A DNA stretch of 64,000 nucleotides from NCBI RefSeq assembly GCF_907164915.1, contig NC_061867.1, forward strand, positions 2,379,676-2,443,675, given 5' to 3'. Within the stretch, counting starts at the first letter, position 1. Each line of letters opens with the position of its first letter. Made by a program: the position numbers and the translations under genes. This document shows, piece after piece, positions 21,750 to 33,294 of this stretch. The DNA is from Impatiens glandulifera. Lineage: Eukaryota > Streptophyta > Magnoliopsida > Ericales > Balsaminaceae. The notes beneath the pieces are model-generated. The model did no database searches. It was given only the letters and a program-made list of their open reading frames with translations, and was not told where the DNA came from.

Positions 21750-22755
21750 ACATCTAATTTTCTGCTTTGAAATAGATTGCTTTTATCAATCTGTAGTTGT
21801 TAAATTTGAATTTAACTAGATCTTGGATCATTGGCTTTTGATATGAAATCTTAATATTAATAGTTTCTTTTGTTTGAAGAGTCTGCAAACATGCATTGTT
21901 GCATTGTTATCAAGTTACCATATATCTACTTTAGTTCATCCATTCCTTTCTTCATACCACAAAAAATTATGTTTTGACATAGTGGAGAATTAGTCATGAA
22001 AGTTCCTATAGCTTGGCCCATCTCACACCTTACATTGGCTGTCTCACCATTCTGCATAGCATTTGCTGTTGTTTGAGCACTATACAGAGATGTTTCATTC
22101 TCTTGGATTAGCCAAGATATACTTGTAAGTGCAAATTCTGTAATTCTATGTAACAACCATTAGCACTTCAAAAGTTCGATGTTGAAGTTGGAGAGCCTAA
22201 GGGTTATTAAACTTCCCACCATAATTTCATACTTTTGATGTGATATCCATGTCAAATATTTAAAAGGATTAGCCCATTAGGACATAACACTTGTTTTAGT
22301 TGATATGTGTTGAACTCTTGCTTAAACAACACCATATCTGTTTAGCTACCAACAATTAACTCAATCCGTAGAAATATAAGTCATGTCATTGATTGACATG
22401 AGTTTGTGCAACACATAAGAGACATCAAAAGAGATACTCCAAAAATCCCATAGTTGTGGCTCGAAAGAGCCAAGGTCAACTTGTAGCTCTACTCTCTTAG
22501 TCGTTGCATCACGAGCACGATTGGGCGTGATTCCCTTTCTCCTATTGTGACTCTTTTCCAATATACACGGGTCATGATGGTGGAAACTTTGTCAAATTAA
22601 TCGAACAATTCTACCTAAATTATTCATTTTGAAGTTGTTTTTTCTTTCATTAGGCATGATCAATTACCTATGCTTTATTTATGAGAATTGCCTTAATTAT
22701 TACATTTCTTAAGATTCTGCTAGTGCCTAATTTGAAGGTAACATTTCAAAACCTT
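21750..22755 (+). pseudogene. rearranged SPPL fragment (introns 6-7, exons 7-9)
   Basis: Direct-orientation pieces of SPPL with introns retained: intron 7 text first (21750-21795), then intron 6, exon 7 (about 21880-21915), most of exon 8 (about 21985-22122) and exon 9 (about 22681-22737). In exon 8 a Trp codon is TGA (22074-22076). The segment around 22150-22560 contains about 400 bp differing from the functional intron 8, but similar text is in the other pseudocopy at 25380-25850, so the copies share a history. Confidence 0.85.
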
Positions 22756-23001
22756 TTTCCGATCAAGCGAAATCCACCCTATTGTTCTTCCAATGTTTCA
22801 AGATTATCCGCAGGTCAGTTTCTTATTTCTTGTAATCTTGAAAAACTCAATTCCGCCATCGCATGTCACCATGTAAACGCTTCCAAGCTTTCCTCTCCTC
22901 AACAGCTCAGCCGGGCCTTTAGCAAATCCTCAAATCTCAAACCTTTCACAATCGGGCTCGACATAATGATCATCAACGAAGACATCATCGCACCACTCTA
23001 G
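22756..23001 (+). other. non-SPPL open segment inside the pseudogene
   Basis: Between SPPL exon 9-like and exon 4-like sequence lies a stretch with no match to the SPPL gene. It is open from about 22745 to a TAG at 22999-23001 and codes for a Ser/Leu-rich tail (SAGQFLISCNLEKLNSA within it). Composition is more coding-like than the flanks. I do not recognise it; it may be a transposon-captured exon of another gene. From 23002 to 23204 nothing is recognised. Confidence 0.35.
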
Positions 23002-23204
23002 TCCGCAACCGAAAACTCTGATTTGCAATACCCTGTTTTGCTCAGGCTCAGACATGATGTTTCGCTTGGCTTAGTTACGAGACTGTTGTCACTAATAGAG
23101 GCAGCTCGTTTTGCCCGTCTTTCATCTCTCTGTTCTTGTTTGTTTCTTTCCTCTTTTACCGAGTTTAAGTAAGATTAAGATGATAATAGCCAGTCCTTTG
23201 AGCA

Positions 23205-26200
23205 AATAGCCAGATGCTGATCTTGACATACATATTCCTGCCATCATGCTTCCTCAAGATGCTGGTACAACTTTGGAGAAAATGCTGATGTATAGTTCAT
23301 CAGGTAGACTTTCATTATTGCTAAATATTGAGAAGAATAACTTGAAATCCTTTCTTGTGAATTGTTGATGGGGCCAGCCTTCTTTTTTAGTTGCTTTAGA
23401 ATGCTTGGTTATAATTCAGCTGAATCATCATTCTTCATGTTAGATTATTCTCATGGATGTTAATATATAAATTCTTCATGCTTCTGATAACCATGTTTGC
23501 GTTACAAATAATGATCCAAAACCACAGGGACCTTACTTTCTATATACATTCGCTCATACTTGTAGGCAACATATAGTTCCTGATGACCTGGATTCATAGG
23601 CTCTTTTTAGATTTGAAACATTGACCTCACTTCGGATATATGATAATGGAAAGATATACCAATCCATCATAAAGACATGTAGATGTAACGATTTTTTGAC
23701 TCCAACATGACCCTTGAATTAGTGAATCAACAAAGAACGTGTCATTTCACTAGCAAAATAAGTATATATGTTTTTTAAGTATAACACAATGCTGTGATTA
23801 TTCCACTAGTGAGAGATGATATTGTTTTATTTTTTATTAGCCCATCTCATATATATGATATATCAGTATCATCCAGAGTAAACAAACTCATAGTATAAGC
23901 AGCTATAATTTACAGAACACTCACATACACCAACATCACATCTACAACAGAGGGTAAATGTTGATGGGAGATGATTTGCCTCAATTGTATCATAATCATT
24001 TACTCTAGGAATGATAATCAAAACTCCTGGTCTCTTAATTCAAGAGTAGGACATAATCATTATACAAAGACCAATGGTTCTTGAGGATTCTTTCAGTTAA
24101 GCTAACAGTCTCTTAAGCTAGTTATTGATTGGTTAAGGCAATTTGAACAACAAATGTTGAACATCTGATGATTTGAGACTGGCATGTCTTATATTGTTTT
24201 CTGTGGCTCAAATAATTGAGTAGCTCGCTGATGATAGGAACTTCAAAGAAAGTTCAATAAACGGTGGCCTATCAACAGGCAGACTAATAATTTTATTTTT
24301 CATCAAAAAAATATATTTCTGAAGAGAGAATTGTGTTGCTAACAATACTTATATACAATTTTTACTTTTATTTTCTTGAAGAGTCTAACTATACTCTTCT
24401 CGGAGGCCACTTGTTGATATAGCTGAAGTGTTTTTATGGCTTATGGCGGTTGGTACCATCATATGTTCATCTTTCTGGTCTGCATGGAGTGCAAGACTAG
24501 CAGCTATTGAGAATGATAAGCTATTGAAGGTATTATCTGCTGTTTTGAACAACATATTATTTTCTTATGAATGACATTATCTTTTTATGAATTTGGATTC
24601 AACTTTAAGGTGCCTGCTTTCTGTAGGATGCTTCAGATGAATTTCTAATCACCATTGATGGTGGTGGCAGTGGAAGTGGTTTGGTGGATATTAACAACAA
24701 GTCGGCAGTCTTGTTTATGGTTGATGCTTCGTGCTTTTTGGTTATACTTTACAAATTGATGTCGGGTTGGTTCATTGACCTTATGGTTGCACTTTTCTGC
24801 ATTGGTGGTGTAGAGGTAATACTAGACTTCCATCTTCATTAGTGACTGTTTTTATTCTCACACTCATATTTTCACCTCTCATGCAAGTTAATTCTTTGTT
24901 TAACCTCTGTTAGGTAGTTGGTTGGTTGTTAAATATGAATTGAACTAGGTCTTGGATGATTAGCTTTGATATGAAATTTTAATAGTTTCTTTTGGTAGCA
25001 GGGCAAACATGCATTGTTGCCTTGTTATCAAGGTACCATATCTTTACTTTAGTTAACCCATTCGTTTCTTCATTCCAATGCACTAAATCTCAGTTCATCT
25101 AATTTTCTGCTTTGAAACAGATTGCAATGTCAACGCCACATAAGTGCAAGGCTGAGGTAGCTGCTGAAGTATATGAAAATGGAACTAGATTAATTATTAT
25201 TAGTTTGGGCATTCAGTATCAGCATTAAAGTATGTTTTGTCTTGTAAAGTTGTGGAGTTGAGTCTAGACCTATCCATTCAGGTGGTTCAAACATGCTGGA
25301 GAATCAGTCATTAAAGTTCCTATAGGTTTTCATTCGATTGGATTGGCCAATATATACTTGTAAGTGCAAATTCTTTAATCTTATGTAACAACCCTTAGCA
25401 CTTCAAAAGTTTGATGTTGAAGATGGAGAGCTTAAGAACTTCACATCATAAATTCATACTTTCGATGTGATATCCAAGTCAAATACTTAAAAGGCTTATC
25501 CCATTAGGTCATAACATTTTTTTAGTTGATAGGTGTTGAACTCTTGCTTAAACAACACCATGTCCGTTTAGTTACCAACATTTAACTTTTGAATCAATCG
25601 ACCAAGTGAAAATCACAGAGCTGTTAGTGCAGCACATGTAAGAAACATCAAAAGAGAGTCAATAAAACTCAAATGTTGTGGCTCACAAGAGCTGAGGTCA
25701 ACTTGGAGCTCTTCTATCTCAGTGGTTGCATCACGAGAATGATCAGACGTGACTCTCTTTCTACTATCGTAGTTTACACTACTACAAAGTCTGTGTGTCT
25801 CTTTCAAGCTTTGATTTGACTCTTTTCCAATATACATGGGTCATGGTGATGGAAGCTTTGTCAAATTAACCAAAGCAACTTAGCTAAATTGTTCATTTTG
25901 GGTTGCTTTTTCTTTCATTTTGTATAATCACTTATGTTAATTTTGGAGTTGTTTTCTTTTCATTCTGTATAATCAGTCACCCATGCTTTATTTCTGATTC
26001 AATCAGGGAATTGCCTTAATTATTACAGTTCTTCAGATTGTGCGAGTGCCTAATCTTAAGATAACATTTCAAACAAACAAAGAAATTGAGATGTATACCC
26101 GTATACGGTAATATACTCATGGATTCTCTGTGGTTTTGTTATATCATGTGGATACAGTTCTACTCAGTTGTGCCTTCTTCTATGACATTTTTTGGATATT

Positions 26201-27150
26201 CGTTTCTAAGAAGTTGTTTCATGAAAGTGTGATGATTGTGGTATGTGATTGTAGTTTTTTTCGTGACGCAGACAAAAGAATGAAAAATGAAAAGAGAATA
26301 ATTTTTGACAATAATCCATAGGTGGCTCGTGGTGATAAAAGTGGAGAGGATGGAATACTGATGTTACTAAAAATCCCTCGATTGTTTGATCCATGGTTTT
26401 GGTGATATCCTCTTGCCCGGCTTACTTATAGCATTTTCACTCAGGTTTGTCATTTATGTATTAATCTTCTTTTCATCCAATACAAATCTATTTACATCCT
26501 CATAATTTCTATATTTCTTATGTTTTTTATACTTTTAAGCTTCATGTACATTACAAGATCACTGTTATCTTTCTATATAGTTCCTTCATAATCACTTAAA
26601 AGTATAATATTTATGTGAATTCAATGTGTAATTATTGACCATAACGATGTTGATTGCAGGTTCGACTGGTTCTTGAAATCTCTGTGTCTCAAGTCTTCTT
26701 ATTTCCTATCTATGTTGCACTCTAATGGATGGACATGGGCAACCGACTTTGCTCTATATTTGTACCATTTACACTAGGTAGTTTTATGTTAAAAATGGGA
26801 AAAATCCAAATTCAGTTATGATCTTTTTTTTTTTTGTATTTTGATAATTGTCTACAAAAACGCGGGGACATTTTTGACATTGAGGTTCTTATGGACCAAA
26901 GGAGAACCAGAAAGATCTTGCTCTCACTATGTACAACTTCAGTACACTAAAGATGAATCAAACAAGGATGATCCCGGGTTCTTAATTCTATGTACACTAT
27001 GATCCACTTGTATTTCTAGCAGCATTATTGTAATTTGTAAGTGTTACTTTATTTTAATTTTTCAAAGCTTACCATTATCAATTAGGTAAAGTTATTGTGT
27101 ATTTTATGTAAGGGTAACAAATTAACTGTAGTGTTCATTTAAACTAATAT
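23205..27150 (+). pseudogene. SPPL pseudogene, exon 4 to 3' end, introns retained
   Basis: Collinear with 13800-17900 of the functional gene: exon 4-like at about 23215-23305, exon 5-like about 24383-24530, exon 6-like about 24627-24814, exon 9-like about 26008-26060, exon 10-like about 26150-26240, exon 11-like about 26322-26445 and exons 13-14 to about 26970. It is broken by many small indels. Most of exon 8 is missing. In exon 11 about 25 bp are deleted around 26395, removing the sequence before the GFGD catalytic motif and shifting the frame. Exons 12-13 are fused by a deletion near 26660-26700. It is a segmental duplicate, not a retrocopy, and is not expected to make protease. Confidence 0.9.
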
Positions 27151-29418
27151 TGTGAAGTATAAGAATGATAATATTAAACTAGAAGATATATTAATTTCCT
27201 TTTTGTGGGTTATTCTATTCAATAATTCAGAAGCATGAAAAAAGCAAACCCTAGTTTTGTTTATTATATATGAAGAGTTGGTTGATTAGTTGGCTTCAGA
27301 CTGTAAGAGCACATGCAAGAGATGATAGGGATATTTACCTAAGATCCTGCCACGTGGCAAATAGATGAGGTTTGGGCGGTTGATCATAATTTGTGGCTGT
27401 TATGGGAGAAACACCTCTTCTTTTTGTTCTTTTCATGCTCTAATAGCCACAGGTCACAAGATGCTACAAAATCTTCTCTGACATTTTCTGTCTGTCTGTC
27501 ACTCTGATTCATTTTTCAAAATAATCACACTTTTCTTTTTCTTTTTCCTTTTCTAGTTTTAATTCAATAGAAAATAATAGTTATTTCAAATGAGTGTTTA
27601 GTTGGCAATAGGGACCCTAAAGGGTGGATATGACAATGAAAATGACATAGTGGTGGGGACTAAAAAAGAGAAATATGATAAGAGAAGGCATGTGGAAATG
27701 AGGCCCCAATTACAAATTATAGGCTGAGTTGTCTTGCATCATTAATTTGCTACTTGTTTTCCCCATTTTAAGATAAAATACAACAATCCTTGTCCCTACC
27801 AAATTCTATCTAGCTCAAGCCTCTCTTCATTCATTTATTCATATAGTTTTTATCATTATGATATTTGGTTTTAATTGTAAGTATTAGAATTGTTGTCCTA
27901 GTTTTCTCGAGATTAGTAATAAGTTAGACTCAACTTAGTTTCTTATTCACGGATGCATATAAGTCTATTCAAGTGAAAATAGTCTTGACTAAGATATATC
28001 AAATGTCTAAAGTTTAATTTTAAGTCAAATTTTATAAGTTGAAAATTATGGTAGTACTGTCTTTCTATTTCCATTTTTAATTATTTTCAAAGGAGAAGAT
28101 CAATGAACTTCTAGAAATGGTTTCAGGGATTCAGCAATTTAAGTAAAAATGGCAAAAATGAGAAGAGGTTATTTTGATAGATTAGATTATTTGTTTTGAA
28201 AGTTGTAAGGCTTATAATTTGATCTTTGTATATAAATTTAAGGGTCTATTTGAGTTCTTTATGCATCAAAAGAGAAACTCTAACATTGTTATAATAATTT
28301 AGGCTCAATTTAGTTTCTTATTCACGAGGACATACAAGTCTGTTCAAGTGAAAATAGTCTTGACTCTTGATTAAGATATCAAATGTCTAAAATTTAATTT
28401 TCAGTAAAACGTTATAAATTGAAAATGATTGTAGTGCTGCAAAATTTAAGGAAAAATTGACAAAAATGAGGTTATTTTGATAGATTAGATGATTTGTTTA
28501 GAAAGTTGAAAAGTTTATAACTTGATCTTTGTGTATAAGTTTAAGGGTCTATTTGAGATCTTTATGCAACAAAAGAGAAACTCTAGCATGTTATAATAAT
28601 GGTCTATTGTATTAGCTTATGAAATAAGACATTTTATTGAGGGAAAGTTGTGGTGGGTCAAGAATAATTTAATCACTTAATTAGTGATAAGGTTGTTGAA
28701 TAGCATCTTTGCCTTAAAAAAGTTCAAGGACTTGTTTGATGTTGGCTTATTTTAAAATAACATGTTTTTTTTTAATGTAAAGTTATTTATTTAAGATTAT
28801 TCAAGTTAAACAATTATATTATTGCTAAGGTAGTTTAATTGACAAGGGGAGATCAAATATCACGAGTTTTTGTTCAAAACGTATCCTACTTTAAAATAAA
28901 AAGTGTTTTAATTAATTCAAATAATCCACCTCAATCAAACATATCACTTAGTTGCATGATCATGATAATGAATATATTTCATGAAGATGATGATCCAGCT
29001 ATGGAATATAAAGATAATTAGTTACATGATCTTCCCATTATTTGGTGTAATTTAAAATTAATTATAAACAGCACCAAATTATTCCCATTTTTTACTTAAA
29101 AATATCTATTACTCAATTTATCTTTAAGAATAAGTGTAATTTTACAACAAATAAATTGATGAATCAATACTGACCAATTTTATTTTCTTTCTTATTTCTT
29201 CCCAACATAATATGGGAACAATTTTAATTGAAAAACACTAAATTAAGGTAAAATATCATGACACAACGGCTATAATAATTATTGAAAGAAAAAAATCACA
29301 GGTCACAAAACAAGACTATAATTCCAGAACATTCTGTCTTTTTCTATTCCACTCATTACTGTAAATTTGATTTTATTATTTAATTTTTATTATTGAAGCA
29401 AAACCATGTCTTTCTCAG
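27151..29418. other. intergenic region upstream of PIP1
   Basis: No gene is seen. It contains the tandem duplication at 27914-28605. A weak tRNA-like A/B box pair near 28826-28880 is too degenerate to call. Confidence 0.5.
27914..28605 (+). repeat. imperfect tandem duplication (~380 + ~310 bp)
   Basis: Blocks sharing CTTATTCACG, CAAGTGAAAATAGTCTTGAC and TAAGGGTCTATTTGAG appear in the same order from about 27914 and about 28300. The second copy is shorter. Non-coding. Confidence 0.8.
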
Positions 29419-29426
29419 CTATAAAG
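29419..29426 (+). promoter_or_regulatory. possible TATA box of PIP1
   Basis: CTATAAAG lies about 100 bp before the start codon, a reasonable distance for a plant gene with a leader of roughly 70 nt. It is supported only by motif and position. Confidence 0.4.
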
Positions 29427-29519
29427 CTGCCCTTGAGATCCTTATCCTCTTATAAGTTATATCTCAGCATTCACCACTTGCACTAAAAAGCCTCTGAAAG
29501 AAAGCTTGAGAACTCAACA

Positions 29520-30627
29520 ATGGAGCAAAAGGAAGAAGATGTAAGACTTGGAGCCAACAAATTTTCTGAAAGGCAGCCAATTGGAACTGCAGCTCAAACA
29601 GACAAAGACTACAAAGAAGCACCACCGGCTCCTTTCTTTGAACCAGGAGAACTAAGTTCATGGTCCTTTTACAGAGCTGGAATAGCCGAATTCATAGCCA
29701 CTTTCCTCTTCCTTTACATCACTGTTCTAACTGTAATGGGTGTTTCAAGAGCACCTAACAAATGTGCTTCAGTGGGTATTCAAGGAATTGCTTGGGCTTT
29801 CGGTGGTATGATCTTTGCCCTGGTTTACTGTACTGCTGGAATCTCAGGTATTGAAAATTGTTCTAAATTGATTCATGGGTTTGTTTTATAATCCTCAGAT
29901 TTCTCTTAAATTGATGTGAAAATTGTATGTATAGGAGGACATATTAATCCAGCAGTGACATTTGGGTTGTTCTTGGCAAGGAAACTTTCTTTGACTAGGG
30001 CAGTGTTCTATATAGTGATGCAAACTCTTGGAGCAATATGTGGAGCTGGAGTAGTTAAGGGTTTTCAACCAAATCTGTATGAAACTTTGGGTGGTGGTGC
30101 TAATGTAGTGAATCATGGTTATACTAAGGGTTCAGGACTTGGGGCTGAAATTATTGGAACTTTTGTCCTGGTTTACACTGTCTTTTCAGCCACTGATGCA
30201 AAGAGAAGTGCCAGAGACTCCCATGTTCCTGTAAGAACTTGGCTAAGTTTGCATTAGAAAATTTATCTTGAAATGGTTTTGGATTTTGAGTTGTGAATTG
30301 GGTTTTTGCAGATTTTGGCTCCACTTCCAATTGGGTTTGCAGTATTCTTGGTTCATTTGGCTACTATTCCCATTACTGGAACAGGTATTAACCCAGCAAG
30401 GAGTCTTGGAGCTGCAATCATCTACAATAAGGACCATGCCTGGGATGATCATGTAAGACAATATCAGATTTGGTTAAATGATTTATTTTGAGCATTTTAA
30501 GTTAATTTTTTTTGAACTTTTTGATTCTCAGTGGATTTTCTGGGTTGGACCATTTATTGGAGCTGCTTTGGCTGCTATGTATCACCAGATTGTCATCAGA
30601 GCTATTCCTTTCAAGTCCAGGGCTTAA
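29520..30627 (+). CDS. PIP1: plasma membrane aquaporin, PIP1 subfamily
   Basis: Four exons, the standard PIP gene layout: 29520-29847, 29935-30230, 30312-30452 and 30532-30627. All borders are GT-AG with matching phases, giving 286 aa, exactly PIP1-like. Six membrane helices are expected. The two pore motifs are NPA at 114-116 and NPA at 235-237. The selectivity filter positions Phe94, His223, Thr232 and Arg238 are those of water-conducting PIPs. The long acidic N-terminus ([12 protein letters not shown]) and short C-terminus ending PFKSRA mark the PIP1 rather than PIP2 group. PIP1 proteins usually reach the plasma membrane as hetero-tetramers with PIP2 and pass water, some also CO2 or glycerol. 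The start is the first ATG in the frame. Nothing looks damaged. Confidence 0.97.
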
Positions 30628-31488
30628 TTTGATTCTACTTTAGTTTATTCATCGATCCTTTTCTCTTTAAAATTATGCTTGTTTTTTCTGTTGTCTTTAA
30701 TTATTATTAAGAAAGACTTGTGTTTGTTAATTGAGGATGTTGTTTGTTTGTAAATTGATCACTTAATTGTGTATTTGGAGTGTCACAACTATCATGAATT
30801 ATTTCTAGCTCTTTTTCTCATTTTTTTAATAATAATAATAATCTCGTAGTGATTCGGTTTCGAATAAATTGTTGAAGCCCGTTTGAACAAAATTAAATCA
30901 CCACTTACATTTTATAAACAAATGAATTCCTTCAGATTCATAGGAATGTACATATTCGAGACGAGGGGAAGTGTTTTTTTGGAAAAACTCCCAAGACCCT
31001 TCTCAATTTGTCGCTTTCTTCTGATATGAATAGAACAATTCCTGCAGAAAAACGATAGGTATGCTAGCATCTCTAAGAATTTGTTTAGTGAAAACGAAGG
31101 AAAAAGATAAAGTGAGGGTAATGCAATAGAATTTGCTAACATAAAAAAAAATCAAATTGGGAAATTACCTTACAACAAAGAACAACATTGTTAAAACATG
31201 ATTACTCTTTTCTTCTAGACTATGTTATGTTTTCAGCAAAATAAGAAGGAAGAACATGGAAAGAAGTTTTCATGTTATTTTCTATGTAATATTTTATAAA
31301 AATAAGAAATGATACAAGCAATGTATAGATATAAGAGTACTACTGATTCAATCTAGATGAAAATGATATATTCATCCCATAAGCTTTTGATCAAATATTT
31401 GTAACAATTGAACCAAATGCTCAAATGGGTGATTCATAAAAAACAAAGACATCATTATTCGATGTTAGATAAGTCCAGATGATGATAC
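30628..31488. other. convergent 3' regions of PIP1 and UBC
   Basis: PIP1 and the E2 gene are transcribed towards each other, so this space should hold both 3' untranslated regions. Short AT-rich and AAT microsatellite tracts occur (30826-30842). No other gene is supported. Confidence 0.6.
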
Positions 31489-33294
31489 TCAAAGATCGGC
31501 TTTTCCAACAATTGCATCATCGTCGGAACAATATTCATCTTCACTCGGCTCAACCTCATCGCTTGAACTCTCCGCCGGTGCAGCACCAGCATCTTCTGGC
31601 TTTGCAAATCGCACACAAAAGTCTAACAAGCAAAACCATTTTGTGACCAATCAATACAAGATAGAAAATATGATTCACATCTCACAATAATAAAAAATAT
31701 TGTGTATAAGAATGATTTCAGGCTTCTTTGACTTAAGTTGTGTTTCAATCAAAAACCAAACCCTATGAGAACCTAAAACAAATCATGTGTTTTCTTCTCA
31801 TTCAATTTCATGTTACAGAATGAAAATTAAGGATTGAATGTTAAACATTGAACTTTAAGTGGCGGATCATTTGGAAAAATAAGTATTGAATAAACCAAAT
31901 GAAAGTAGTAAGTTGATTTGATAAAATATAGAACTACTGTCAAGAAAGTATTTCAAGACTATCTTATCCTTAATGTCGTAAGTTGATTCATTTTAAAGGT
32001 TAAAGCTTTTTCTGGATGCTCTTACTATATTACCGAATTAAGTCATGAAGCAAATCTAAATAATTAAATGGTATAAGTAAAAGCTATCCAATGAACTTAA
32101 TTCAAATAAGCCAATGTAGTGTAGTTCAGTGATTAGATTATCAGCTTCCTAAGCATAAGGTTGTTGGTTCAACACTTGGCAAATTTCAGACAAAAAAACA
32201 CTTGATCAAAATAAGCCCTTAATCATTTAGATTTAAGTGATAGAATGTTCTATCAAATACCCTCATAAAGCCAAGCCCCCAACAGATTTAGCATTCACAT
32301 GTATTTACAGGATTGGGTTAGGAATAAGAGATTTTGAGTTCACATATATGGATAAACAAACTCTATCAAACCAACCACAAAGAAGTATTGCTACAAAATG
32401 CAAATAAATGAGGATGTTGGAAAACATAATCACCTTTCACCATTTGATCATATGAAGCTCGATCACGCATCATCAGTGCTGCTGCCTCTCCATTCAGGGG
32501 ATCAGATGGATTAGGGTATAGAAGAAGCTGAGGAAGAAACACTTCAAATACGTTTACCAGATCTAAACACATCAAAAGAAAACAAAATGTAAGAAAAAAA
32601 TCCATAATCATGTTACAAGCATGGAAATATGATGAGGAATTCATTTAAGACATATCTAACCAAACATAGGGCTCCATGTCTGGTTAATAACATCCAAACA
32701 GACTGATCCTGACCTGAAAAATAACAAAGATTCAAATACAATGTGATATATACAACAGCTTACAGAAGGACAGCAAGCAAATATACTCACATTTCATCAA
32801 CATTTGGATGGTAAATCTTGTTCACAAATCCAATAGAAGGTGATTTATAAGGATAAGCATCTGGAAGCTCCACTCTAACTTTCCACACACCTCCATCATA
32901 AGGACCTGCCGAAACCCATCAAAGGGAATCCACACATTTTCCTCATTGAGGAATACATAAAAGAATAAATGAATTCTAAGGATAACCCAAGATTCTCTAA
33001 CCTAAACCAGATCAAATTACAAGCAAAAACAATGAATTTAAGCAATAGAAGGATGGATTTACGTACTGTCTTTAGGACCCTGGAATTCAACGAAGAATTC
33101 ACCCATTCCATCGTTGATCATCTCTACCTTATAATCACTCATCATCCTGTTTGTTCAATACAAAAACCAAACTCAAGATTAAGAGATTAAACTAAGAAAT
33201 TGAAAGGGTAAGTGAGATTTTAAACTTTTTTAAGAAAAAGGGTTGTTTACAGTTTCATCAAGTCCATCTCTCTGCGCTTGCTGGGTGAAGACAT
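31489..33294 (-). CDS. UBC: ubiquitin-conjugating enzyme E2, UBC4/5/6 (UBE2H/Ubc8) class
   Basis: Six exons on the minus strand: 33294-33251, 33146-33067, 32905-32791, 32713-32661, 32562-32434 and 31622-31489. Phases agree and the product is 184 aa. The UBC fold spans about residues 5-150. The HPN motif is at 74-76 and the catalytic Cys is Cys85 in [15 protein letters not shown]. The N-terminus [11 protein letters not shown] and the acidic Ser/Asp/Glu-rich tail ([19 protein letters not shown]) are diagnostic of Arabidopsis UBC4, UBC5 and UBC6. The enzyme takes ubiquitin from E1 as a thioester and passes it on with E3 ligases in cytosol or nucleus. The start is the only ATG that gives the conserved N-terminus. 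It appears functional. Confidence 0.96.
32108..32240 (+). mobile_element. tRNA-related SINE-like insertion in UBC intron 5
   Basis: A Pol III A box TAGTTCAGTGA (32122-32132) and B box GTTCAACAC (32167-32175) are 34 bp apart, the spacing of tRNA-derived SINE promoters. The surrounding text (GTGTAGTTCAGTGATTAG, then GGTTGTTGG) is SINE-like. It is antisense to the host gene. I found no clear tail or target duplication. Confidence 0.4.

Noticed and set aside
22681..22755. start of a 106-codon open frame
   Set aside because: Its first part is SPPL exon 9 read in the pseudogene; only the part from about 22756 is unexplained.
28826..28890. tRNA-like A/B boxes (GGTAGTTTAATTGACA ... GTTCAAAAC)
   Set aside because: Both boxes are degenerate, there is no cloverleaf and no repeat partner in the window, so I do not call a SINE or tRNA.
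30912..31142. minus-strand 76-codon open frame near the UBC 3' end
   Set aside because: No family resemblance and it lies in the expected convergent 3' untranslated space.
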